In this document: positions 1 to 9,439 of the stretch, piece by piece
Numbering within the stretch: the stretch's first letter is position 1
Layout of the letters: each line of letters begins with the position of its first letter
Assembly: GCF_001292705.1 (NCBI RefSeq)
Contig: NZ_LGAK01000022.1
Location: forward strand, 26,486 to 90,485
Length of the DNA stretch: 64,000 nt
Source: Marinagarivorans algicola
GTDB lineage: Bacteria; Pseudomonadota; Gammaproteobacteria; Pseudomonadales; Cellvibrionaceae
Direction: 5' to 3'
Position numbers and translations under genes: made by a program
Notes under the pieces: generated by a model
Database searches by the model: none
Told to the model about the DNA's origin: nothing
Seen by the model: the letters and a program-made list of their open reading frames with translations, nothing else

Positions 1-1759
1 TGCTATTCCAATCACACTTATTGGCATAGTTAGTGGCTAAAGCATTAGCAATTAAGTTTGCCGCGCCAACCAAGGTACCAAAATCTGCTGATTTATCATC
101 GGCATTGTTAATATACGTGCGGAATGGACCGGTGTTGTCACTTAATAAAGTGGCATCAGGTAGGTTATTTACGCCAAATGCAGTCTTAATCGTATTGGTA
201 TATTCAGAGGCGGTTAAGCGCATTTGAGGGCTGACAATAGCTGCTGTCGGAAGGTTATCGCTAGCGCCTGAACCAATGCCTGTACAGCCTGTAACCCCTA
301 CACTGAGACCTGCACTGGTACCTGGGCAGTTATCAATGACATCGGCTACGCCATCATTATCGCTATCGATGGCAATAACGCGTGCTGAGCAACCCGCTAA
401 GCGGCCACTTGTGGTGATAGTATTTTTTTCGCTACTTATAGTGTCTGGGCAAACGTCATCAGGAATTAAAATGCCATCACCGTCTTTATCGCGCTGCTGA
501 TCAGAGCAACCTTCAGCATTCACTGTTGCACCAGGTTTTGTGCCTGGACAGGTTTCTCTTTTGTCGGGGATGCCATCGCCATCGCCATCGTTGTCTAGCA
601 AGCTAACAACATTGATCGCCACAAGACTACCGTTGTTCGTGGTGCCTTTAGCGTTAATGTTCAGCATGCCATCATTCACAGTTACGTTATTAATGCGTTC
701 GGTTTTGGCTTTATTTTTGCCGCCTGCTTTATCAAAAATGTCGTAATTGGATAACACTTTTTTATTTTCGATAAACACATCCATAATGCGCTTGCCTTTT
801 TCGGTATGAAAAACCTCAGCAAAGTGCAAAATCACATCGTAAGAACCCTTATTGGTAAGAGGTATTTTATAAATAAGGTTGCTGCCCCAGCGCTCTTTAC
901 GGTATAGCACGTCATCTTGTGTGTTGGCCACGGCGTGGGTAGGATTACCGCTGCTGGCGCCAAGTGAGTTAAGGTAGTATTTTGCGGCATCAGCAATGTA
1001 TTTGGTGCCATCTTTTGCGGTATATGCATCGCCGCCGACATTAATAGCAAACACACTGGCTTTTTTGCCATTGTTGACTTTACAGCCCGTGTGATCGATG
1101 GTCTTTAGATCACCTTCGGGCGTATCTGGACAAGCATCTACCGCATCTTGAATGCCATCTTTATCGCGATCGCCAGCGACAACTTTCGGGGCAAACTCAA
1201 TGACCATAAAGTTTGACACGTCGGTCGCACAGGTTGAACCGTTAGTATCAGTACACTGACCGGGTGTGGGCATAAAGCCCGCAATGTAAGTCGCTAAACC
1301 TGCAACATCTGCACAAGCACCTTGTACTTTGCTGGTACATTTGTGGTCTTTAATGGCTGGGAAAGGACCAGCGCCGCTACCATCTGCTTGGTGGCATACT
1401 TGGCAGTCTGAGGCATACAAGGCTTTACCGCGTTGGAAGCTTGAGCAGCCATTGCTATCAATGCTTTCACCAAGCGCTGTCTCTGGGCACTTATCGCTTG
1501 GGTTTAAAACGCCATCCATATCGCTATCAGTCAGTGTTGGGGTGCTAGGAGTGCTAGAAGCAACACTACTGATCGCGGAGGATACCGGTGCGCTACTGAC
1601 AGGTGCAGTACTGCTCACGGGTGCAGCGCTCGATGGCGTTGTTGTGGGGGCGCTACTGGTGTCTGTTTCGCCAGCGCAACCGACTAGCAAGCTAATCGCG
1701 CCAACACAGGCGAGGCGTCTGAAGAGCCCGGCCCCTGCAAAGGTATGATCTGAGGACAT
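1..1759 (-). CDS. Cytochrome c / TSP3 / malectin-like lipoprotein of the PSD (DUF1587-DUF1592) type, 3' end outside the window
   Basis: The frame is open from ATG at 1759 to the window edge (586 codons seen), with AAAGGG upstream as ribosome-binding site. The N-terminus is a lipoprotein signal peptide ending in the lipobox LVGC, followed by a Ser/Thr/Pro-rich linker. Next come a haem site CQVCH (about residues 119-123), several thrombospondin-3-like calcium repeats (DSDMDGVLNPSDKCP near 85, others near 199, 388, 420 and 462), a malectin-like block starting VFAINVGGDAY (about 230-360) and, near 511, RLTASEYTNTIKTAFGV. That last stretch resembles the start of DUF1587 in planctomycete-type PSD proteins. 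The missing C-terminus would be expected to hold DUF1595/1592/1588/1585-like parts. The protein is probably an outer-membrane-anchored redox protein with a carbohydrate-binding module; substrate and partner are unknown. Confidence 0.85.
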   Translation of the reverse strand, partial: MSSDHTFAGAGLFRRLACVGAISLLVGCAGETDTSSAPTTTPSSAAPVSSTAPVSSAPVSSAISSVASSTPSTPTLTDSDMDGVLNPSDKCPETALGESIDSNGCSSFQRGKALYASDCQVCHQADGSGAGPFPAIKDHKCTSKVQGACADVAGLATYIAGFMPTPGQCTDTNGSTCATDVSNFMVIEFAPKVVAGDRDKDGIQDAVDACPDTPEGDLKTIDHTGCKVNNGKKASVFAINVGGDAYTAKDGTKYIADAAKYYLNSLGASSGNPTHAVANTQDDVLYRKERWGSNLIYKIPLTNKGSYDVILHFAEVFHTEKGKRIMDVFIENKKVLSNYDIFDKAGGKNKAKTERINNVTVNDGMLNINAKGTTNNGSLVAINVVSLLDNDGDGDGIPDKRETCPGTKPGATVNAEGCSDQQRDKDGDGILIPDDVCPDTISSEKNTITTSGRLAGCSARVIAIDSDNDGVADVIDNCPGTSAGLSVGVTGCTGIGSGASDNLPTAAIVSPQMRLTASEYTNTIKTAFGVNNLPDATLLSDNTGPFRTYINNADDKSADFGTLVGAANLIANALATNYANKCDWNS

Positions 1760-2510
1760 AAATAGTTACCCTTTGGTGGTTATTGTTATGAGTGTTTTGG
1801 CTGATTAGCAAAAGAGTGCATGCTCAATTGTTAATGCCTATAAATCATGTTTTTAGAATACGTTCGGACTTTTACTACAGCCAAAACACCTGAATACCCG
1901 ACTAATTTAGGCGATTCCAGACCTTAAAAAAACCATGCGAGTGTGACCCAGTGATCAAATGCGTAATGACCCACTTATGGATGTCGCTTAGAATAATGTG
2001 GGACGCCTAAAAAGCCTTTAAATACAAGGGTTTAGGTTGCAATCCCAGTTTTTATCCTAACGTCCCAATATGCAATGTAAGCCGTCCCACTCAGTGCCAA
2101 AATGGTTGAAGTATTCATTTTTTGAATATGATTAACCTGTTTGGTGAGGTCGGTCCTTGAGGTTGTTTATTGTGCCATAGAGAGGAGGTGACTGCCACGA
2201 AGTGTCTTATAGTTACAATTTTGGTCATAGCTGATAGACCTTTAAGGCAATGCTTATGGGCTAAAAGTCTGGCGAATATCGAATAATAAGTCGGCTGATA
2301 GGTAAAAAAGGGTCGCTATTTTATTTTGAGTGCATACTGAATGGGGAGTGGATTAGGTTGAGGGTTCCCTTGATGCGGTATTTGGGTAAGCTGTAAAGGC
2401 GGCGGTGAAAGGTATGGGGCGCAATAGGCTCAAGCAGGCCATTAGTAGTTGGGCCCGCTGGATATACATTATTGAGTTCATTGGGTCTATAAGCGCCGGA
2501 TAAAGAGACC
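1760..2510. other. Intergenic stretch without a supportable gene
   Basis: About 750 bases separate two genes that both read leftward. Only short frames without family resemblance are present. The stretch should contain the promoter of the cytochrome/malectin lipoprotein gene, but I see no clear -35/-10 pair. No large repeat was recognised. Confidence 0.5.
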
Positions 2511-2539
2511 AAAAAAAAGCCGGTGATTAACCAGCTTTA
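2511..2539 (-). terminator. Rho-independent terminator of the beta-helix lipoprotein gene
   Basis: Read on the minus strand, an imperfect stem AAAGCTGGT / ACCGGCTTT with loop TAATC runs straight into a run of eight T. It lies about 50 bases past the stop codon of the upstream gene. Confidence 0.7.
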
Positions 2540-2586
2540 AGGCCGCGAGTACTATCGCGAGAATGATCGTATTGGTGCTGTAGGTG

Positions 2587-4224
2587 TTATTGCGGCGTTA
2601 ATATGATGGGGTAGAGTGTTTTACTCTTAGGTACAATAAAGTCGCCATTGTTATCTTTCATTGGGGGGAAGTTATTATCGAGCTGTTGCTCACCCACGGC
2701 TTTGTCGTAAATAGGGCCAGCATACACTTTATCGTTATCAGACATCCACACGCCTGGCGGCTTGCCACGGTTTTCTTCGTGAATCCAGTTGTCATAATTA
2801 AAGTTATTGTTTAATGACTTGTGATGTTTAGTTGACCAAGGGCCCATAATTGCGCGATAACCAGGACCATTTGAGCCGTTGGGCATATCTGCCGGTAAGG
2901 TGATGCGGTTATTTTCAATGAGGTTGTTACCGTAATCGCCACTGTGGTAGCTCACCTCTTGGCGCAGGTCGTTGTCATATAGCACGTTGTACTCTACATC
3001 ATCGCCTTGTAACGATATATGTCTAAGGCGTGTGATTTTTGACTGAGTAATGAGGTTGTATCCGTTGAGAATAAAGAAGTACCCGTGAGCACCACCGTTC
3101 TTATTGTGAACACCATCGACGTTTAAGTCACGCAAGGTGATGTGCTTAGCGTTGCAGCGCAACGGGAAATCACCGCTATTGAGCAAATCAACACCATCAA
3201 GCCAGCTGTCGGTTGCGTTTTTGAACATCACCGAAACATTTTCAACATCGGGCTCTTCAAAATTAGCGTTTGTACCTATATTCCAGTCGTATTGGGGGCG
3301 GCCCCAGCCGCCTTCGATAGTCATACGGTAGATACCGGAATGGCGTACACCGCTGCCAAAGTAAAAAGCATTGCCTTTTTGCATGTTGATAATTGCGTTA
3401 ACGCCTCGGCGAGATTCGCCAATCAGCACAACTTTACTTTTCATGGTGACGGTTTTGTCGATGCGATACATACCATTTTTCAATAAGACAGCGCCGCCGC
3501 CATCACGTGCAACATCGTTAATGGCTTTATTGATAGCATCGCTGTCACCACCATTAAGGGTTTTTTTAATGGTGTGAGAGTCAATAAAGGGAATTCCTCC
3601 GCGAGCACCTGCGGTGATCCATTTTTGCATTTGGGGGAATCGTGGGTCCATTTTACTCATGTCAAAAGTCACGCCGGGGTCGCCTGGGCGCAGTGTTTGA
3701 GTTTCGGTGGGGGCTTTGCTACTGGTTTGGGCGCTACTTGATGAGCTTGAGTCGCTGCTGCGCATATTGAGTGCATCGCAACGTGTAGTGCCACACAAGC
3801 ACACGCTAGTTGGTGCCGCACTGTTTTTGCAGTTGGTGGCTGCCGAGCCATAAATTACGCGGCATTGACTCGTAGAATTACATTGGTCTTCGACCATTTG
3901 AGGGGTGCTGGATGCGCTGCTCGATGAGCGACTACTGGGGCGCTTACTGGTGATTGTGCTGCTTGCCGGGGTGCTACTTACTACACTACTTACTGTTACA
4001 GGGCTGCTGATGGTTAGTGTGCTACTTGTCGTAATAGGGCTGTTGTTGGTAGGCGTTGTGTCGCTGCCTGAGCAACCACTGAGCAATAATAATGCGACCA
4101 CTGCTGAGGCGACAGAAAAGTACTTTAATGATAAGCGATTGATTGCTCTAGATGAATCACTTATAGGACTGAAGAAGCTACTACAGCGACGCAAAAATTG
4201 AAGAATGTGGGCAAGTGTGATCAT
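2587..4224 (-). CDS. Lipoprotein with Ser-rich linkers, Cys-rich module and right-handed beta-helix (pectate-lyase superfamily)
   Basis: The signal peptide ends in LLLLSGC, a lipobox, after an unusually long n-region. A Ser/Thr-rich linker follows, then a compact six-cysteine module (starting DQCNSTSQCR, ending CLCGTTRC), a second poly-Ser linker and a C-terminal domain of about 370 residues. The latter opens with GGDSDAINKAINDVARDGGGAVLL, the usual start of Pectate_lyase_3-type beta-helices, and continues with repeated N-ladders such as GNNLIENNRI. Such proteins are mostly polysaccharide lyases or glycosidases; the substrate cannot be told. I chose the ATG preceded by GAG at a 7-base distance; another in-frame ATG lies at 4272. 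It is divergent from an AraC-type regulator that may control it and the nearby GH5 gene. Confidence 0.8.
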   Translation of the reverse strand: MITLAHILQFLRRCSSFFSPISDSSRAINRLSLKYFSVASAVVALLLLSGCSGSDTTPTNNSPITTSSTLTISSPVTVSSVVSSTPASSTITSKRPSSRSSSSASSTPQMVEDQCNSTSQCRVIYGSAATNCKNSAAPTSVCLCGTTRCDALNMRSSDSSSSSSAQTSSKAPTETQTLRPGDPGVTFDMSKMDPRFPQMQKWITAGARGGIPFIDSHTIKKTLNGGDSDAINKAINDVARDGGGAVLLKNGMYRIDKTVTMKSKVVLIGESRRGVNAIINMQKGNAFYFGSGVRHSGIYRMTIEGGWGRPQYDWNIGTNANFEEPDVENVSVMFKNATDSWLDGVDLLNSGDFPLRCNAKHITLRDLNVDGVHNKNGGAHGYFFILNGYNLITQSKITRLRHISLQGDDVEYNVLYDNDLRQEVSYHSGDYGNNLIENNRITLPADMPNGSNGPGYRAIMGPWSTKHHKSLNNNFNYDNWIHEENRGKPPGVWMSDNDKVYAGPIYDKAVGEQQLDNNFPPMKDNNGDFIVPKSKTLYPIILTPQ

Positions 4225-4428
4225 TTTTATCTCAATGTTGTTGTTAACGAATATTGATGAGCCATTATCCACTAAATGGTGAAGCTAAAAGCATCTGTGC
4301 AATGTAGTAGTATAGAGCTCTAACGAAAATGTCTTCGTGTATTACACTTTTGATCTTATGTGATGGAAAAGAGTTGGCGCAAGGTTCAATAAGCGCGCTA
4401 TTGTGCTTATGGTGATCGGGTTAGCATA

Positions 4429-4449
4429 TTTACGCTCCTGTAGCGTAAA
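4429..4449. promoter_or_regulatory. Inverted repeat in the divergent control region (candidate operator)
   Basis: TTTACGCT and AGCGTAAA flank a 5-base spacer, giving a perfect 8-base inverted repeat between the beta-helix lipoprotein and AraC-type genes. It has no T-run, so an operator is likelier than a terminator. The binding protein is unknown; the adjacent AraC-type protein is an obvious but untested candidate. Confidence 0.4.
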
Positions 4450-4605
4450 TCGGGAAGCGTTAATTAGGTAACGTGCTTGAGTCAATGCCATAAAATATCG
4501 ATAGTGGCTGCAGCGTAATACAAATTATAACGGTATAGTGAGCACCTTTCTTGGTATAGATATCACTTGATATTTAGCTATAAATATTCGCTTTTTAATA
4601 CTCTA

Positions 4606-5793
4606 ATGATTATGAATAAACTTATTTTTAACATTAACGATCTTGCGCTGTTATTGATGATTGCCCAATGCAGTATGTTGGCGTTTATTTTGATGCTGTC
4701 ACGGGAAAAGTCTGGTGAGGGAAAAGGAACTCTGGCGGCTTTGTTGATGATATTTGCTTTGCAGTCGCTGGATGTTTTAATTTATTGGAGTGTACCGGTT
4801 AAAACAATTATTGCAGAGCATGGTGTGTGGCCATTTTGGTTATTTAAATGGGCGCCTTTAGCGCAAGGGCCGCTATTATTTGCCTATGTTCGCTTAAAGC
4901 TGACAGGTCAGGCGCTTTCCTTATCAGATGCCAAGCATGCACTGCCAATATTATCGTATCCATTGATTGTGTGGGGTATTGCTATGCAGTTAGGCCCTCA
5001 GGGCATGATTGATGGGGTATTTAAATTTGGGATTTTATTTCAAAGTACAATATTTGATACTTTATTGTGGACACAGAAAATTAGTGCTGCAGCGTATGGT
5101 AGCGCTGCTGTATGGTTTATGTTAAAAAATTATAAGCGGTTAGAGTATAATTTTTCTAACCCTGTGAGCGCGCAGCCACTATGGCTCCCTATTATTGTCG
5201 TAGGCTTTATGGTGCTAGCAATTTTTCATTTGGCGCAGGGTGTTATTGCTTTTTTTGGGTGGATTGTCATTAATCATTTTTCAGGTATTCTCTCCAATTA
5301 TTTAAATTTTGCTTTTGTAACGGCTTTGATTTCTTATAGCCTATTAAAGTCCGCGGTTGTTACGCCAATACCTGATGTGCTTGTGGAAGCTGACAACAAA
5401 GCTGAAAATGCCGATGTAAAAGAAGATTTTTCGCCCAGTGAAGAAGATATTCAGACTGCTCATAACCTGACACAGCTATTGGCTGATCAGCAGTTGTATT
5501 TAAACCCAGAGTTAACATTAGAAGATTTTTCACGCGCGGCCCGTTTGCCTGAGCGGCAAGTATCTTACTTATTGAATAGCGTATTAGGTCAAAGCTTTTT
5601 TGAGTGCGTTAACGCCGCTAGAGTGGCAAGAGCAAAAGAATTATTAGCTGCAGAGTCTTGGCCTGTACAGCGTATTTTTGAAGAGTCAGGTTTTAATAGT
5701 AAGGCAACCTTTAATCGTATTTTTAAGCGCTACACCCATATGACGCCGAGCCATTATCGCAAGCATAATGATAAGGCATTAGATACAGCTTAG
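4606..5793 (+). CDS. AraC-family regulator with a multi-pass membrane N-terminal domain
   Basis: The first about 260 residues form roughly seven hydrophobic segments (for example LALLLMIAQCSMLAFILML and LNFAFVTALISYSLL). A charged linker follows, and then a C-terminal AraC/XylS DNA-binding domain with two helix-turn-helix units: LEDFSRAARLPERQVSYLLN and VQRIFEESGFNSKATFNRIF, closing with the typical MTPSHYRK. This layout is known from membrane-bound AraC regulators that sense extracytoplasmic signals. It lies between two secreted carbohydrate-active genes, which suggests substrate-responsive control. The start is uncertain: ATGs at 4606 and 4612 both lack a good Shine-Dalgarno sequence, and a TTG lies upstream at 4567. 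Confidence 0.85.
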   Translation: MIMNKLIFNINDLALLLMIAQCSMLAFILMLSREKSGEGKGTLAALLMIFALQSLDVLIYWSVPVKTIIAEHGVWPFWLFKWAPLAQGPLLFAYVRLKLTGQALSLSDAKHALPILSYPLIVWGIAMQLGPQGMIDGVFKFGILFQSTIFDTLLWTQKISAAAYGSAAVWFMLKNYKRLEYNFSNPVSAQPLWLPIIVVGFMVLAIFHLAQGVIAFFGWIVINHFSGILSNYLNFAFVTALISYSLLKSAVVTPIPDVLVEADNKAENADVKEDFSPSEEDIQTAHNLTQLLADQQLYLNPELTLEDFSRAARLPERQVSYLLNSVLGQSFFECVNAARVARAKELLAAESWPVQRIFEESGFNSKATFNRIFKRYTHMTPSHYRKHNDKALDTA

Positions 5794-5974
5794 ATGCACG
5801 AGTTAACTATTTGTCTTTGGTATATCGGATGTTAGTTGAGGCTTTGCCGCTTATCTGTTGGTATTTCAAACAATAGATTAAGGTGCCAAATGCGTGCTAT
5901 GAGACCCTAAGGCCTATAAAGTGGGACGTAAACAGTGAGCGTAGAGGCTCATCAATATAGGTTTAACCATGACA

Positions 5975-6008
5975 TAACAATAGTAATAACAATAGTAATA
6001 ACAATAAA
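5975..6008. repeat. 12-base microsatellite in the leader of the GH5 gene
   Basis: TAACAATAGTAA is present twice in perfect tandem and continues with a degraded third copy, about 45 bases upstream of the GH5 start codon. Copy number could vary between strains and change the leader length. Confidence 0.75.
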
Positions 6009-6055
6009 TAAATAGGTGCTTAGTGGTCTTTGGCGCTTTTTTGAGGATACCTTTT

Positions 6056-7669
6056 ATGAATCAACGAATTTTACAATTGGCTTTATTGCTGGGCAGCTGT
6101 GCTTTACTCAGCGCATGTGGCTCTTCCGGTGGTGGTGGCATTGAGCAGGGCCAATTGATGCAGTCTTCTAGTAGTCATAGCTCGAGTGCTAATGAATCCA
6201 GTGCGAGTGAATCGAGTGCGGGTGAGATGGTTTTGTGTGAGCGCACAAGCCCTGTTACTCAAATACAAAACCGTGCACAAGTGACATTCATTGAAGCTGA
6301 GGCATTCGACGTCTGTGGTAACTCGGCAAGCCCAGGAGCCATGGCTAATAGTCAAATTGATGTGTTGAGCGATACGGATACCTCTGAAGGCGCTTATATT
6401 GGGCAGAGCGCGCAAGGTGAATATGTGGAGTATACCTTGGTTGTGAGCGAAGGCGGTTTATATGCTGTCGCATTGACCAGTAAGCTCAGTACTGGTGCGA
6501 CAGCGACGCAATTGACACTACTGGTCGATGACGAAGCTGTAGGGTCTGTTGATATACAAAACGATGCATGGGGGTTAGCGCCACAGAGTCATATCTATCT
6601 TGGTGGTGGCCAGCATCGATTGCAAATCCGTTTTGAGGGCACTGGTATTGAATTTGATAAATTCACGCTCACCTCTGCTGAAGATGACACCCTCACCGCT
6701 ATCGATATTGTACGGCGTATGGGTACAGGCATTAACTTGGGCAATACACTAGATCAGCCTAAGGGGGCTAACTGGGGAGCGCAACCGGAGCAACAGCATT
6801 TTTTTGATGATTTTAAGGCAACTGGCTTTGGCCATGTGCGCATTCCTGTGAGTTGGGGGGATTGGACGAGCGAAAGCGCTCCTTATACTATTGATCCGGA
6901 TTTTTTGAATCGCGTTGAGAAAACCATCGATTGGGCCTTAGCCAGCGGCTTATATGTGATTATTAATGCGCATCACGAAAAATGGTTTAAAGAAGAGTAC
7001 CCAACCAAAAATAATCAGCCCACCGACGATACCCCAACGCCTGAACAGGCGGCAATTATTGCCGAAAACAATGCGCGCTTAGAAGCTATTTGGCGGCAAG
7101 TAGCAAGCCATTTTAAAATCAAGCCTAAGCGCTTGATATTTGAAATATTAAATGAGCCGTTTGGTATGACGACGGCGCAAGTTGATGATCTGAACCCTCG
7201 GTTGCTTGCGATCATGCGAGAAACTAACCCCAACCGTGCCGTTGTATTTTCGGGTGCGGGCTATACACCCTATAGTGATTTAATAGCTGCGAAGGTCCCC
7301 GCGGGCAGTAATTTGATTGCTAATTACCATAACTACGATCCGTGGGCCTTTGCAGGCCAGTGCGCACAGCGTTGGGGGAGCGATAACGATAAAGAAGCAT
7401 TGCGCCTGATTTATCAGACGGTCGCAGACTGGGCAGAGGGTTACAGTATTCCTGTGACAGTGAATGAATTTGGTGTGGCGCTATACGATTTTGAGCATCC
7501 TGAAAATATATGCAATACCGAGGATCGTAAAAACTATTTGAACTATCATATACAACTTCAAAAAGAATTTGGTATTCCTGGTACTTTATGGGATGACGAT
7601 GGCTCTTTTCGCATGTATGACCGCAAAAACCGTCAGTGGGATGAATCTATAGATGCGCTGGCTTTTTAA
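6056..7669 (+). CDS. GH5 glycoside hydrolase lipoprotein with CBM6-like module
   Basis: ATG was chosen because GAGG stands 8 bases upstream; a GTG 33 bases earlier would add a non-signal extension. The signal peptide ends in LLSAC, then a Gly/Ser-rich linker (SSSSHSSSANESSASESS). Residues about 65-205 resemble CBM6/35-type beta-sandwiches (FIEAEAFDVCG, GEYVEYTLVV, FDKFTLT). The catalytic domain begins GINLGNTLD and carries the family GH5 acid/base in FEILNEP (E367) and the nucleophile in VTVNEFG (E471). GH5 enzymes cleave beta-glucans, mannans, xyloglucan or related chains; the subfamily and substrate cannot be fixed here. It is probably anchored to the outer membrane. Upstream lies the membrane AraC-type regulator gene on the same strand. 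Confidence 0.9.
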   Translation: MNQRILQLALLLGSCALLSACGSSGGGGIEQGQLMQSSSSHSSSANESSASESSAGEMVLCERTSPVTQIQNRAQVTFIEAEAFDVCGNSASPGAMANSQIDVLSDTDTSEGAYIGQSAQGEYVEYTLVVSEGGLYAVALTSKLSTGATATQLTLLVDDEAVGSVDIQNDAWGLAPQSHIYLGGGQHRLQIRFEGTGIEFDKFTLTSAEDDTLTAIDIVRRMGTGINLGNTLDQPKGANWGAQPEQQHFFDDFKATGFGHVRIPVSWGDWTSESAPYTIDPDFLNRVEKTIDWALASGLYVIINAHHEKWFKEEYPTKNNQPTDDTPTPEQAAIIAENNARLEAIWRQVASHFKIKPKRLIFEILNEPFGMTTAQVDDLNPRLLAIMRETNPNRAVVFSGAGYTPYSDLIAAKVPAGSNLIANYHNYDPWAFAGQCAQRWGSDNDKEALRLIYQTVADWAEGYSIPVTVNEFGVALYDFEHPENICNTEDRKNYLNYHIQLQKEFGIPGTLWDDDGSFRMYDRKNRQWDESIDALAF

Positions 7670-7813
7670 GCGCCTCGCAAAGAGTCTAGTAAAGTGCATT
7701 GTTAGCTGATTCTTTAGTACTCTATTTTAATGGGTATTTTTATTGAGGCCTTGCGCTAGTCCTTTTACTTAGGGGCCTTTTAAATATACGTTGACTTAGG
7801 GTTTTATTATTTT

Positions 7814-7951
7814 GTCACTATTCAGCCAAGCTGAAGCAATTCACGTGATAAGCTGCTGATGAATTATTTTCTGCTTATATAGCGCCCATTGATGGCTTGA
7901 GCAGCCCAGACAATGATTCATCAGCGCCCAATTTTGGTCACTCGAATAGTT
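7814..7951 (-). repeat. Dispersed MITE-like repeat, copy A
   Basis: Read on the minus strand it starts AACTATTCGAGTGACC, contains the core TTGGGCGCTGATGAATCATT shared exactly with copy B, and ends CAGCTTGGCTGAATAGTGAC. The two ends are imperfect inverted repeats (ACTATTC / GAATAGT). It fills most of the gap between the convergent GH5 and DUF1631-like genes, where I see nothing else. Confidence 0.75.
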
Positions 7952-7996
7952 CATGATTTCTTTTGTTATTAATGGCCTCGCTCAATACGAGGTAAA

Positions 7997-9439
7997 TTAG
8001 CTGGCGCAATAACTATTGACAGTTTTTTGATGATGCGCTTCCAGAGCATAGCCTTCTTGTTCAAGAAAATGGCTAAAGCTTAAATAGTTCTTACCCAGTG
8101 CTTGCATATGCTCCAATATATTGTCTTGTATGTTTTGCGAGCAGGCTAGCATTGTTGATGCATTCACTAATGTTTGCAGTGTGGTTAAAATTTCGTTCCA
8201 TTTATCACTATCTACGCCAAATTGCAGGCCTGTAATTAGTAAAACATGTTGCCAATATTGCTGAATAAAATGATGGATCTCTTGCGCTGGCGGTTCATCG
8301 TTAATAGCGTTAACGATGCTATTAACGTGGTTAAAAATTTTACCTGTTCGCGCATAGTGATGGCTCATTTTTTGATGTTGCGATGAATGGTTTGTTTGGT
8401 TTTTTTCTGTCGTATGTAGTGTGGCTAATTCTGACTCATTGGTAATGTGCGTAATTGTACTTATATCATCAAAAAAGCCTTGCAATTTAATACGATGAGC
8501 TTCGTGCGTGACAGATAAAGCTTCTAACTTCCAGTGGATAAGCGGCGCATTCTGGTCAAAGAAAGTATCGGGGTAAGTCGTTAACGCCAGTAATGCATTT
8601 AATGCATTTCTAATAATTTCAGATTTTTCTGCTAACAATTCGCCAGTACCGCTTTGTGTTGAGCGGCTGTAGTCAATAAGCTGCGTATAAATATTTTGAT
8701 GAATACTATGAAGAACAGGATGTGAAGGTTTAATATATAAATTGGCGCAATAAAATTTTTGAATATAAGTTGTCAAAATCTGAGTGCTTGAATTGGGTGA
8801 TGCAGAATCGACATGGGCGTCAGTATTTTGTACAGGTGGGCATTGTTGTTGATGCTTTAATGGTTCTGGATGAGACTGTTGCTTAATAGCATGCTGTTGC
8901 GAAGACGGAGCCGAGGGGTTTTTTTGAGCAGTATTTATGACATCGAGCAATGTTGAATAAAAAGTATGTGCTCTCTCTTTAAATACACCGCTAAAACTTA
9001 AGCATATTTTGTGAAGTGTCTCTTGTGAAAATTGACTAAGTGTGGCTGCTTTAATTAAGTGTGTGGCAATCATTTTAGGGGTGAAAGTGTGCGGATTATA
9101 GAGCCCGCTATTATTCAGGCACTGCTGAACATTCTGCAGATTCAGTGAGCTAGCTTGCGTTAAGCTACTGGCCATATCTAGGGTCATGGCACTTATTAAT
9201 GACTCTGAGGTCGCGCCTTCTGTTGTTTTAATAACATGTATGTGCTTATTTACGTCGCCAGTAAAATTTTGATTGAGTATGTCAAAAAAATGATTTTTGA
9301 GCGTAAATAGCCGGCTGCGGTTAGCTTGCATATTGGCCGGTAGATCCTGCCAGCACAAAGAAAGCGTACGACTAAAAAAAGACTGGCAGTAATCAATAAC
9401 GGCACTATCGCATGGACTCAAATAGTTTTCTTGTGGCAT
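7997..9439 (-). CDS. DUF1631-like protein, divergent and lacking the usual C-terminal domain
   Basis: About 480 residues, without signal peptide. The segment FIQQYWQHVLLITGLQFGVDSDKWNEIL aligns by eye with FIHKAWQQVLYVTYLKYGEGSNEWNAVV of the clear DUF1631 protein at 40-43 kb, and the order of helical blocks is similar. It ends soon after this block and lacks the beta-rich C-terminal domain of the longer paralogue. The centre is Gln/His/Ser-rich and looks disordered. Function is unknown. The start was set at the ATG preceded by GGGG; an upstream ATG at 9493 has no Shine-Dalgarno sequence. Confidence 0.7.
   Translation of the reverse strand: MPQENYLSPCDSAVIDYCQSFFSRTLSLCWQDLPANMQANRSRLFTLKNHFFDILNQNFTGDVNKHIHVIKTTEGATSESLISAMTLDMASSLTQASSLNLQNVQQCLNNSGLYNPHTFTPKMIATHLIKAATLSQFSQETLHKICLSFSGVFKERAHTFYSTLLDVINTAQKNPSAPSSQQHAIKQQSHPEPLKHQQQCPPVQNTDAHVDSASPNSSTQILTTYIQKFYCANLYIKPSHPVLHSIHQNIYTQLIDYSRSTQSGTGELLAEKSEIIRNALNALLALTTYPDTFFDQNAPLIHWKLEALSVTHEAHRIKLQGFFDDISTITHITNESELATLHTTEKNQTNHSSQHQKMSHHYARTGKIFNHVNSIVNAINDEPPAQEIHHFIQQYWQHVLLITGLQFGVDSDKWNEILTTLQTLVNASTMLACSQNIQDNILEHMQALGKNYLSFSHFLEQEGYALEAHHQKTVNSYCAS

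Noticed and set aside
832..1071. 79-residue minus-strand frame inside the cytochrome/malectin gene
   Set aside because: It overlaps the malectin-like coding region in another frame; the long frame has clear domains.
2180..2285. GTG-initiated frame after GGAGG with weak likeness to a response-regulator N-terminus
   Set aside because: Only about 32 codons, the GTG overlaps the Shine-Dalgarno itself, and no receiver motif continues in any frame.
2321..2512. 63-residue minus-strand frame after the beta-helix gene
   Set aside because: No ribosome-binding site or recognisable pattern, and its upstream end touches the terminator.
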